From positions 1-7,873 of the forward strand of contig JAJFFI010000107.1 in assembly GCA_021776755.1 (NCBI GenBank): a stretch of DNA of 7,873 nt, read 5' to 3'. Positions 1-5,628 of this stretch are shown here, in pieces. The first letter of the stretch is position 1; every line of letters begins with the position of its first letter. The notes beneath the pieces were generated by a model, which was given only the letters and a program-made list of their open reading frames with translations, did not search any database and had not been told where the DNA came from. The position numbers were made by a program, and so were the translations under genes. The stretch comes from Alphaproteobacteria bacterium. GTDB lineage: Bacteria; Pseudomonadota; Alphaproteobacteria; JAJFFI01.

Positions 1-652
1 CCTCGGGCTGCAGGATGTACCGGCCGATGATCGCGAGCGTCGAGGGCGCCTCTTCCGGTGCGGGCTTTTCGATCATGCCGCGGATTTCAACCGTGCTGCC
101 CTCAGCACCCCCGTTCCGGTCGGTATCGAGAATGCCGTAGCGGCTGGTGTGTTCCGGGGGCACGTCCATGACGGCAACCACGTTCCCGCCATGCTTATTG
201 TGAACATCGATCATTTGCGCCACGCAACCCGGTTCCGCCATCACCAGATCGTCTGCCAGCAGCACCGCGAACGGCTCGTCGCCGACGAGATCGCGGGCGC
301 AGAGCACGGCATGGCCGAGGCCCATCGGGTTCTGCTGGCGGGTATAGGCGACACGGCCGGGCTCGGGCACCCAGTCGAGCACCGCGCCCAGCATCTCTTC
401 CTTGCCGGCGCGCCGCAGCGTCTCCTGAAGCTCCCAGCTCTGGTCGAAATGGTCCTCGATCGCCGCCTTGCCGCGCCCGGTGACAAAGATGAACTCGGTT
501 ATGCCGGCGGCCTGCGCCTCTTCCACCGCGTACTGGATCAGCGGCTTGTCGACGACCGGCAGCATTTCCTTCGGCATCGCCTTGGTCGCCGGCAGAAACC
601 GCGTGCCAAGCCCGCCAACGGGAAAAATGGCCTTTCGGACCGGTGCTGACAT
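1..652 (-). CDS. galU: UTP-glucose-1-phosphate uridylyltransferase, N-terminal part (runs off the left edge)
   Basis: This enzyme joins UTP and glucose-1-phosphate to give UDP-glucose and pyrophosphate in the cytoplasm. UDP-glucose feeds envelope polysaccharide, glycolipid and galactose metabolism. The frame reads from ATG at 652 to the window edge without a stop, giving 217 residues of a family usually near 290-300, so about a quarter is missing. The nucleotide-binding signature is at residues 13-31 (GGLGTRFLPATKAMPKEMLP), with the catalytic Arg and Lys of this pyrophosphorylase fold. QNPMGLGHAVLCA at 107-119 and LLADDL at 131-136 (metal-binding Asp region) follow, and EKPAPEEAPS at 195-204 is typical of GalU. 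The usual 'PVAGLGTR' reads PVGGLGTR here, a minor change. The ribosome site is weak (GAGA about 7 bases upstream), but the conserved N-terminus fixes the start. A 177-base gap separates it from the upstream J-protein gene, so it may have its own promoter. Assignment to GalU rather than another sugar nucleotidyltransferase is firm. Confidence 0.95.
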   Translation of the reverse strand, partial: MSAPVRKAIFPVGGLGTRFLPATKAMPKEMLPVVDKPLIQYAVEEAQAAGITEFIFVTGRGKAAIEDHFDQSWELQETLRRAGKEEMLGAVLDWVPEPGRVAYTRQQNPMGLGHAVLCARDLVGDEPFAVLLADDLVMAEPGCVAQMIDVHNKHGGNVVAVMDVPPEHTSRYGILDTDRNGGAEGSTVEIRGMIEKPAPEEAPSTLAIIGRYILQPE

Positions 653-829
653 GAGAAATCTCAATGGTGAGAAACGCGCGCCCTTGTGCCACAGGGGGCG
701 CGGCAGGCGCAAGGCGGCGCGGTGGAGGCCGGTCCCAAATGGAACGGCGCCCCATCCCTTCCGCGCCTCTCCGGGACTTCCTCTCTGACGAGGAGCCGGG
801 ACTTCCACGCCAAAGAGGAGGAAGGGGTC
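653..829. other. Intergenic region upstream of galU
   Basis: This gap lies between the end of the J-protein gene and the galU start, both read on the minus strand. It should hold the end of the upstream transcript and possibly the galU promoter. I see no convincing -35/-10 pair. It contains an 11-base direct repeat (CCGGGACTTCC at 771-781 and 796-806). It also contains a possible 7-bp stem (777-783 with 818-824) with a 34-base loop and no U-run. No credible small gene was found. Confidence 0.4.
771..806. repeat. Pair of 11-base direct repeats (CCGGGACTTCC)
   Basis: The same 11 bases occur at 771-781 and 796-806, with starts 25 bases apart, in the gap between the J-protein gene and galU. A repeat spaced by roughly two and a half helical turns could be a regulator site. 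At this length in GC-rich DNA it could also be chance or a small duplication. No known regulator motif is recognised. Confidence 0.4.
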
Positions 830-1549
830 TCAGCGTTTCAGCAGGAAATCCTTGGCTTGGTTGATGCGGGTGGCGATCCAGGTGGAGCCGCCAGCGTCGG
901 GATGGTTCTTGGCCATCTGGCGGCGCCAGGCCTGCTCGATCTCGTCTTTTCCGGCGCCGCGTTCGAGGCCGAGGATGTCGAGGGCTTCGGGCTCGGTCAT
1001 GTCGCCGTTGCCGCCGGAAGCGCCGCCGGCGGATCCCGCACTGCCGGTGCCTTCATAGCTCGCGTCCGCTCGCCAGTCGGGGCCGTAGACGCGGTCGAGC
1101 CAGGCTTCGAGAAGCCGGGCGCTATCCGCATCCTCGACCGCGCATTCGCGCAGAAGCTCAACGGTCTCGGCTTCGGTAAGCTCGGCAATGTCCTGGCCCC
1201 GATGAGCGCCTTCGAGGATCGTGCCCGACATCTCGCCGGTGGCGTGGTCGAGCACCATGCGGAGATAGCGGGTTTCGACCTCGGAATTGCCCGAGCCGCC
1301 TGGGCTCGCGCCGGCCTGGCTCCGCGCCATGCGGTTTTCGAGCCACCAGGGCAGCGCCGTCAGCACGAGGAACGGCAGCAGACGATAGAGCCCCGCGACG
1401 AGGATGATGACCAGCAGCGTGCCGCCGACGACGACCGCGGTGATCTTGAGCGCCCGGGCAATGATCCGCGGGTCGGCTTTCACATACCAGCGCATCAGCA
1501 GCAGCAGCAGGCCGAGCAGCGCGATGCCGAGGAAGAGGTAGGGGAGCAC
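830..1549 (-). CDS. Membrane-anchored DnaJ-domain protein with a Tim14/Pam18-like J domain
   Basis: This is a probable inner-membrane co-chaperone that would stimulate the ATPase of a DnaK-type Hsp70 at the membrane face. The 239-residue protein has two hydrophobic segments, at about 2-19 and 36-56. An amphipathic stretch with WWLENRMARSQ at 68-78 follows, then a charged middle domain (90-160). A Gly/Ser/Ala-rich linker (about 163-183) leads to a C-terminal J domain at 184-239. The catalytic HPD triad is at 216-218 within NHPDAGGSTWIATRINQAKD (215-234). That string resembles mitochondrial Tim14/Pam18 (NHPDKGGS...INEAKDLL) more than the N-terminal J domain of DnaJ. The start is GTG at 1549, chosen because GAGG lies nine bases upstream and the leading hydrophobic segment begins there. 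It begins 11 bases after the stop of the VWA gene, so the two are almost surely co-transcribed. Tim14-like proteins of this kind are known in alphaproteobacteria (TimB in Caulobacter); the partner and substrate here are inferred. Confidence 0.85.
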   Translation of the reverse strand: MLPYLFLGIALLGLLLLLMRWYVKADPRIIARALKITAVVVGGTLLVIILVAGLYRLLPFLVLTALPWWLENRMARSQAGASPGGSGNSEVETRYLRMVLDHATGEMSGTILEGAHRGQDIAELTEAETVELLRECAVEDADSARLLEAWLDRVYGPDWRADASYEGTGSAGSAGGASGGNGDMTEPEALDILGLERGAGKDEIEQAWRRQMAKNHPDAGGSTWIATRINQAKDFLLKR

Positions 1550-1560
1550 GGCGGGCCGCC

Positions 1561-2295
1561 TCAGCCCTGCTTGAGCTGGCGGGTGATCCGGAGTGCTGCC
1601 CCGCCCTTGCGCGCGCCATAGTCCTCGAGGGCTTTCCGCCCGCCCGCGGCATAGACCGCAACCGCGGACAGCAATTCGCGGAGCTGGCTTGCCGCCCCCG
1701 CATCGAAGCTGCTGCAGGCCCCGCCCGAAAGCCGGGCGATCTGCTCGAAGACGCGGCGCGCACCGGGCTCGCGGCCTTCGTGGAACATGAAGACCGGCAC
1801 CCCGCGCACGCCCAGCTGGCCCGCCAGATCGCAGAGCAGGTCGACGTCCTCCTCCGCGCAGTCGCCGATGAAGACGACGGCGTTGACCTTCTTCACCGCT
1901 GTTTCAGCCAGCGCGTGCTTCAGCACCTTGCGGATCTGGGTCTTGCCGCCAAGGCAGTGCACGCCGGTCATGCGGCGGAGCAGCGCGGGCGCATCATCGG
2001 CCCAGTCGCTGGCATGGAATTCGCCAAACCCCCGGTACCACGCAAGCTGGATGTCGAGGCCGCCGAGGCTCGCCGCCTCATCGAACATCTCCGCCTGCAG
2101 GTGACAGGCCTGATCCCAGGTCGGCTCCCGCGAGGCGGTTGCATCGAGCGCGAAGACCAGCCGCCCGCGCCCGCCCGCGGGCTTCACCGCCGGCATCGCC
2201 GCGACCCTGGTCAGGAACGCATCGACCTCGCCCGCGGACGTCGCGCGCTCGGGCGCCGCCGCCCGGGAGGTCTGCGGTGTCTTGTCTTTAGCCAT
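1561..2295 (-). CDS. VWA (von Willebrand factor A-like) domain protein of unknown function
   Basis: This 244-residue cytoplasmic protein has no signal peptide or membrane segment. After a low-complexity N-terminus (1-40) comes a VWA-like Rossmann domain. A hydrophobic strand leads into D51-A-T53-A-S55, matching the metal-ion-dependent adhesion site pattern D-x-S/T-x-S. A plausible MIDAS Thr is T119 in GGKTQI, and the Asp is D145 in VVFIGDCAEED. The metal site therefore looks complete, which suggests Mg2+-dependent binding of a protein partner rather than catalysis. WYRGFGEFHASDW (86-98) is a distinctive conserved-looking block. The gene lies between mipZ (60 bases upstream) and the J-protein gene (11 bases downstream). 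I recall the VWA/J-protein pairing from other alphaproteobacteria, so they may act together. ATG at 2295 is used, but its ribosome site is poor: AGGA sits only one base away, so a slightly later start cannot be excluded. The biological role is unknown. Confidence 0.8.
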   Translation of the reverse strand: MAKDKTPQTSRAAAPERATSAGEVDAFLTRVAAMPAVKPAGGRGRLVFALDATASREPTWDQACHLQAEMFDEAASLGGLDIQLAWYRGFGEFHASDWADDAPALLRRMTGVHCLGGKTQIRKVLKHALAETAVKKVNAVVFIGDCAEEDVDLLCDLAGQLGVRGVPVFMFHEGREPGARRVFEQIARLSGGACSSFDAGAASQLRELLSAVAVYAAGGRKALEDYGARKGGAALRITRQLKQG

Positions 2296-2332
2296 GTCCT
2301 GAATCTGGTCCGCGCGGCGGGATTTATCAAGG

Positions 2333-2346
2333 CGCGCGAATGCGCG
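2333..2346 (-). other. Small GC hairpin between mipZ and the VWA gene
   Basis: A perfect 5-bp stem (CGCGC/GCGCG) with a 4-base loop lies about 10 bases after the mipZ stop codon. No U-run follows. It is more likely an RNA-processing or partial-attenuation element, or chance, than a full terminator. The short 60-base gap still favours read-through into the VWA gene. Confidence 0.25.
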
Positions 2347-2355
2347 GGCAGACCG

Positions 2356-3240
2356 TCAGGCGGGGGCGCCGGCTTTCGTGGTCTTGCTGCCGGTCGCGGA
2401 CTTGCGGGATCGTTTCGCCTTCTCGCGCTCGACGAGGCCGAGTTCCTCCAGCAGCTCACGTACTTCCTGGCGGGCGGCGACGTGGGACATCTTGAGGGAG
2501 ACCTTCGCCCCCTTCTCGCGGAGGTCGTTCACGGTGAGGCCCTGCAGGAAGAGCTCGCGGAAGATCACGCGCTCCGAAAAGCCATGGGCCAGGCGGAAGC
2601 CCATGCGGCCCGAAATCTGCCCGAGCGCATCGGTCATCGAGCGCTTGTTGCGGGCATCGAGATTGGCCAGCCGCGACCGCATCACGACCCAGTCGATCGA
2701 CCCGCCGTCCCGTTCGGCGCGGACCTTCTTCATCTGCCAGACCATCTCGGAGTAGCGCGACGGGCCCATGACCTTGGGCGGGTTGCCGCGCACGTCGGCC
2801 AGCAGGTCGAGATCGAGGAAACTGTCGTTGAGCGGCGTGATCAGCAGATCGGCATAGCTGTGGGCGAGGCGCGAGAGGTAGGTGTCGCTGCCCGGGCTGT
2901 CGACGACAACATAGTCGTGGCGCTCGGAGAGATGCTGGAGCGCGCTCTGGAAGCGCTCGCGCTCGTCGTCCCGCATCACGGCAGTGCTGTCGAAGTTTGC
3001 CGGGCGCACCGACTGGTGTTCGGGCATCGGCAGGCGGATGCCGCGGCCCTGGGCGAAGGCGAGGCGGTTTTCGAGATAGCGCGTCAGTGTGCCCTGGTTC
3101 GCGTCGACATCGATCGTGCCGACACTGTAGCCAAGGCGCAGCAGGCTCACGACAAGGTGCATCGTCACGGTCGATTTGCCCGTGCCGCCCTTCTCGTTGC
3201 CGAGTACGATCACTCGAGCGCGAAAATCTTCGGTTTCCAT
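2356..3240 (-). CDS. mipZ: MipZ, ParA/MinD-family ATPase that positions the division plane
   Basis: MipZ forms a bipolar gradient by ATP-dependent dimerisation on nucleoid DNA and by interaction with ParB at the origins. It inhibits FtsZ assembly away from midcell and serves in place of Min in many alphaproteobacteria. The 294-residue product carries the deviant Walker A motif GNEKGGTGKST at 14-24 (signature K17, P-loop K22). It also has Walker A' IDVDANQGT at 43-51, Walker B VVVDSPGSD at 111-119, and the MipZ-type blocks ITPLNDSFLDLDLL (134-147) and DWVVMRSRLANLDARNKR (183-200). VIFRELFLQGLTVNDL (225-240) and AARQEVREL (255-263) closely follow Caulobacter MipZ as I recall it. A Lys/Arg-rich tail (about 271-290) extends past the family core. 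ATG at 3240 is chosen because homologues start just ahead of RVIVxGNEKGG; a TTG 78 bases upstream would add a non-conserved leader. Its Shine-Dalgarno is weak. It heads a likely mipZ-VWA-J operon. Confidence 0.93.
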   Translation of the reverse strand: METEDFRARVIVLGNEKGGTGKSTVTMHLVVSLLRLGYSVGTIDVDANQGTLTRYLENRLAFAQGRGIRLPMPEHQSVRPANFDSTAVMRDDERERFQSALQHLSERHDYVVVDSPGSDTYLSRLAHSYADLLITPLNDSFLDLDLLADVRGNPPKVMGPSRYSEMVWQMKKVRAERDGGSIDWVVMRSRLANLDARNKRSMTDALGQISGRMGFRLAHGFSERVIFRELFLQGLTVNDLREKGAKVSLKMSHVAARQEVRELLEELGLVEREKAKRSRKSATGSKTTKAGAPA

Positions 3241-3434
3241 GAGAATTTTAGGCGCACCCCAAAAAATCGCAGTGATGACCTCCCCACCCGGAAGACAGCC
3301 TGCATCAACGGACGCCAATCATGGCGCAAAATGCGGTTTGGGTACACCGTTCGTGTTGCAATGCGGTATCGCGCGTGCCCGCGCGGGCTGCCCGCAGGCG
3401 ATCCGGGCCCCGAAACGCCGAGTGTTTTGAAGGC
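3241..3434. other. Intergenic region upstream of mipZ
   Basis: This 194-base gap lies between the end of the molybdopterin oxidoreductase gene and the mipZ start, both read on the minus strand. It should contain the oxidoreductase transcript end and the mipZ promoter. I could not pick a convincing -35/-10 pair. A TAAAAT six-mer sits only four bases before the mipZ ATG, which is too close to serve a normal leader. A 5-bp inverted repeat (CGCCA/TGGCG, 3313-3326, 4-base spacer) is a possible operator, and GC hairpins occur at 3377-3395. No small gene is supported. Confidence 0.4.
3377..3395 (-). terminator. GC-rich hairpins after the oxidoreductase gene (weak terminator candidate)
   Basis: A perfect 12-base palindrome (GCCCGCGCGGGC, 3377-3388) overlaps a 5-bp stem with a 3-base loop (GCGGG/CCCGC, 3383-3395). 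Both lie about 40 bases past the oxidoreductase stop on the minus strand. No T-run follows, so it does not meet the classic Rho-independent pattern. It may stall polymerase or protect the 3' end, or it may be chance in GC-rich DNA. Confidence 0.25.
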
Positions 3435-5516
3435 TCAGGCCGCTTTCAGCCAGACCGCGGTGTCATGGAAGACGGCACCACCCTTGGGCGGGCCGGCATC
3501 CGCGCTGACCAGCAGGTTGATGCCGATCCCCTCCTCAAAGGCATGATTCGGGAAAATGCTCTCGACCACGATGACGCCGGGCTGCAGGCCGTCGAAGGTT
3601 TTGACATGGACCACGACCGAGCCGTTGGCATTGCCGATGCGCACCTTGCCGCCATCTTCGAGGCCGAGGGCGGTGCAGTCATCGGGATGGATCATCGCTT
3701 CCGGACGCCCCTCGCGCTTTTGCGAACCGGGGGTTTCGGTGAAGCTCGAATTCAGGAATGTGCGCGCGGGCGCGGTCACCATGCGGAACGGATGCGCCTC
3801 GTCCGCGTTGTCGGTGATCGCGACATAGTCGACGATTTCGGGAAGCGCCCTGTAGTCCTCGCCGATGGCTTTCCAGTCGGGCTTGAAGCGGAAACGTCCG
3901 TCGGGGTGGCCGAAGCCGTCCTCGAAGCGGTGCGCGGCCGAACCCTTGGCGCAGTCGTACCAATGCTTGGCGTGGATCTCGTCGGCGCCCGGGAGGCCCG
4001 AGGCCTTGAGCGTCGCGTCCATCATCTCCCACTCGGTCATTTTGAAGCCCGGATGGTCGGCGCCGAGACGTTCGGCCAGGCCGCAGAGCACCTGGTGGTT
4101 CGAGCGGCACTCGCCGAGCGGCTCGATCACGGCCTTCGTCACCTGCAGATGCGTGTGGCCGCCCGCGACATACATGTCGTCGTGCTCGAGGAAAGTGGTC
4201 GCCGGCAGCACGATGTCGGCCATTGCGGCCGTTTCGGTCATGAACTGCTCATGGACGCAGACGAAAAGGTCGTCGCGCTCGAAACCCGCCTTCACCTTGG
4301 CAAGCTCGGGGCAGACGTTCATCGGGTTGGTGTTCTGGATGAAGATCGCGGTCACCGGCGGGCCGTCGCCGATATCCTGCGGGTCGCCGGTGAGTATCGG
4401 GCCGAGGCGGGACATGTCGAGGATCCGCGTCGACTTGTCGCGCACGTCGAGGCCCATGATGAGCTTCATGTCGATCCCGTAGATGCCGCCGTTGGCATAG
4501 AGCGCGCCACCGCCCCTGACCTGCCACGCACCGGTGACGGCCGGCAGGCAGGACGCGGCATGCATGCTGACCGCGCCGTTCCGCGAGCGCGAAAAGCCGT
4601 AACCGAGGCGCACGAAGGCTTTCTTCGTGCTGCCGAAGAGGGCGGCGAAGGCCTCGATCTCGGCCGCCGGCACACCGGAGATGCCTTCGGCCCATTCCGG
4701 TGTGCGCGGCTCGACATGGTCCCAGAGTTCCTCGACCGGGATGTCGGCGTATTTCGCCATGTAATCGGCATCGGCCAGCCCGTCGCGGATCAGCACATGC
4801 ATCGCCGCGCACGCGAGTGCTGCGTCGGTGCCGGGGCGCACCATGAGGTGCATGTCGGCGATCTCGGCGGTCGGCGTGCGGTAAGGGTCGATCACCACCA
4901 GCTTCGCGCCGTTCTGTTTCCGGGCGCGCGCGATATGATTCATCACGTTAACTTGAGTCGAAACCGGATTGCCGCCCCAGACGACGATCACCTCGGATTC
5001 AGCGATTTCGCGGCTGTCGGCGCCATATTTCGCACCCGCGCCCGCGATCCAGCCGCTGTCGGAGAGCGAGCTGCAAATGGTGCTGAGCTGGCGCGAATAT
5101 TTCATCACGTGGCGGAACCGCTCGATCCCGTCCCGCTGCACCAGCCCCATTGTGCCGGCATAGAAATAAGGGAAGATTGTTTCGCTACCGAACTTATCGG
5201 CGCGCATTTTCAGTTCGCCCGCGACAATGTCGAACGCCTCATCCCAGGAAATTTCCTCGAACGCCTCCCGGCCAACGCCTTTTTCGCCAACCCGGCGGAG
5301 CGGTTTCGTCAGCCGGTCCGGGTGATGCACGCGTTCGGCATAGCGCGCGACCTTCGAGCAGACGACGCCCATCGTGTAGTTATTGTCCTTGGCGCCCCGC
5401 ACGCGCCCGATGGTCTTCGCATCCAGCCGCTCGACCTCAAGCGCGCAGGTCGACGGACAGTCGTGCGGACAGGCGGAATGGACGGTCTCGGGCTTGGCGG
5501 CGGCATCGAGCGGCAT
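3435..5516 (-). CDS. Molybdopterin-dependent oxidoreductase with an N-terminal 4Fe-4S site (DMSO reductase superfamily)
   Basis: This is a molybdenum or tungsten bis-MGD enzyme of the FdhF/BisC/Nap superfamily; its substrate is unknown. The 693-residue protein begins with a 4Fe-4S motif: C16-x3-C20-x3-C24, then C53 in GVVCSKV. The cofactor-binding core follows, with SWDEAFDIVAGEL (90-102), the active-site loop around ICSSLSDSGWIAG (147-159), VVWGGNP (178-184) and VRPGTDAAL (226-234). The C-terminal part is the molydop-binding domain, with NSSFTETPG, MIHPDD and LGLEDGGKVRI. By eye alignment with E. coli FdhF, the position of its metal-ligand selenocysteine is S152, with C148 nearby. There is no twin-arginine signal, so the enzyme is probably cytoplasmic. 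No electron-transfer subunit or cofactor gene lies next to it, so its redox partner is encoded elsewhere or is a soluble carrier. ATG at 5516 has AAAGGA about 8 bases upstream. It has its own candidate promoter and sits apart from ppk2. Confidence 0.9.
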   Translation of the reverse strand: MPLDAAAKPETVHSACPHDCPSTCALEVERLDAKTIGRVRGAKDNNYTMGVVCSKVARYAERVHHPDRLTKPLRRVGEKGVGREAFEEISWDEAFDIVAGELKMRADKFGSETIFPYFYAGTMGLVQRDGIERFRHVMKYSRQLSTICSSLSDSGWIAGAGAKYGADSREIAESEVIVVWGGNPVSTQVNVMNHIARARKQNGAKLVVIDPYRTPTAEIADMHLMVRPGTDAALACAAMHVLIRDGLADADYMAKYADIPVEELWDHVEPRTPEWAEGISGVPAAEIEAFAALFGSTKKAFVRLGYGFSRSRNGAVSMHAASCLPAVTGAWQVRGGGALYANGGIYGIDMKLIMGLDVRDKSTRILDMSRLGPILTGDPQDIGDGPPVTAIFIQNTNPMNVCPELAKVKAGFERDDLFVCVHEQFMTETAAMADIVLPATTFLEHDDMYVAGGHTHLQVTKAVIEPLGECRSNHQVLCGLAERLGADHPGFKMTEWEMMDATLKASGLPGADEIHAKHWYDCAKGSAAHRFEDGFGHPDGRFRFKPDWKAIGEDYRALPEIVDYVAITDNADEAHPFRMVTAPARTFLNSSFTETPGSQKREGRPEAMIHPDDCTALGLEDGGKVRIGNANGSVVVHVKTFDGLQPGVIVVESIFPNHAFEEGIGINLLVSADAGPPKGGAVFHDTAVWLKAA

Positions 5517-5532
5517 GGTGGAGTTTCCTTTG
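5511..5532 (-). promoter_or_regulatory. Ribosome binding site of the molybdopterin oxidoreductase
   Basis: On the minus strand AAAGGA is followed by about eight bases and then ATG at 5516. This is a good Shine-Dalgarno match and supports that start over internal Met codons. Confidence 0.6.
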
Positions 5533-5543
5533 CAACTGCCCGA

Positions 5544-5572
5544 AAGCTAAGGCCGCCAAGGGTTTGCGTCAA
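5544..5572 (-). promoter_or_regulatory. Candidate sigma-70-type promoter for the molybdopterin oxidoreductase
   Basis: TTGACG (5572-5567) is separated by exactly 17 bases from TAGCTT (5549-5544). The -35 matches the consensus at five of six bases; the -10 is poor (three of six), as is common in GC-rich alphaproteobacteria. Initiation about seven bases downstream would leave a leader of roughly 20 bases that carries the AAAGGA ribosome site. This suggests the gene is transcribed independently of ppk2. Confidence 0.4.
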
Positions 5573-5595
5573 TGTTGGCAAATATGAGAATGGCC

Positions 5596-5618
5596 CCCTC
5601 TCCCCGTGAATGAGAGGG
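5596..5618 (-). terminator. Stem-loop after ppk2 (terminator or short palindromic repeat)
   Basis: CCCTCTC (5596-5602) and GAGAGGG (5612-5618) form a perfect 7-bp stem with a 9-base loop, about ten bases past the ppk2 stop. On the plus strand a T-rich run (5621-5630) follows, whereas on the minus strand, where ppk2 is read, no U-run follows. It could end the ppk2 transcript, act mainly on antisense transcription, or be one copy of a dispersed palindromic repeat. Confidence 0.4.
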
Positions 5619-5628
5619 AGTTTCTTTC

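Noticed and set aside
686..1621. 311-codon open frame on the plus strand
   Set aside because: It is antisense to the J-protein gene. The Gln-rich stretch is the complement of the Leu-rich membrane segment, not a real feature.
3241..3318. N-terminal extension of MipZ from a TTG at 3318
   Set aside because: The extra 26 residues are not part of the MipZ family, and ATG at 3240 places the P-loop at the usual distance from the start.
1780..3546. 588-codon open frame on the plus strand
   Set aside because: It lies antisense to mipZ and the VWA gene. Its composition is shadow-like, it has no motif, and it crosses the real intergenic region.
3321..5609. 762-codon open frame on the plus strand
   Set aside because: It is antisense to the molybdopterin oxidoreductase, whose motifs are unmistakable. 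The antisense product has no recognisable domain and is rich in His, Arg and Ala, as expected from GC-rich codon-position bias.
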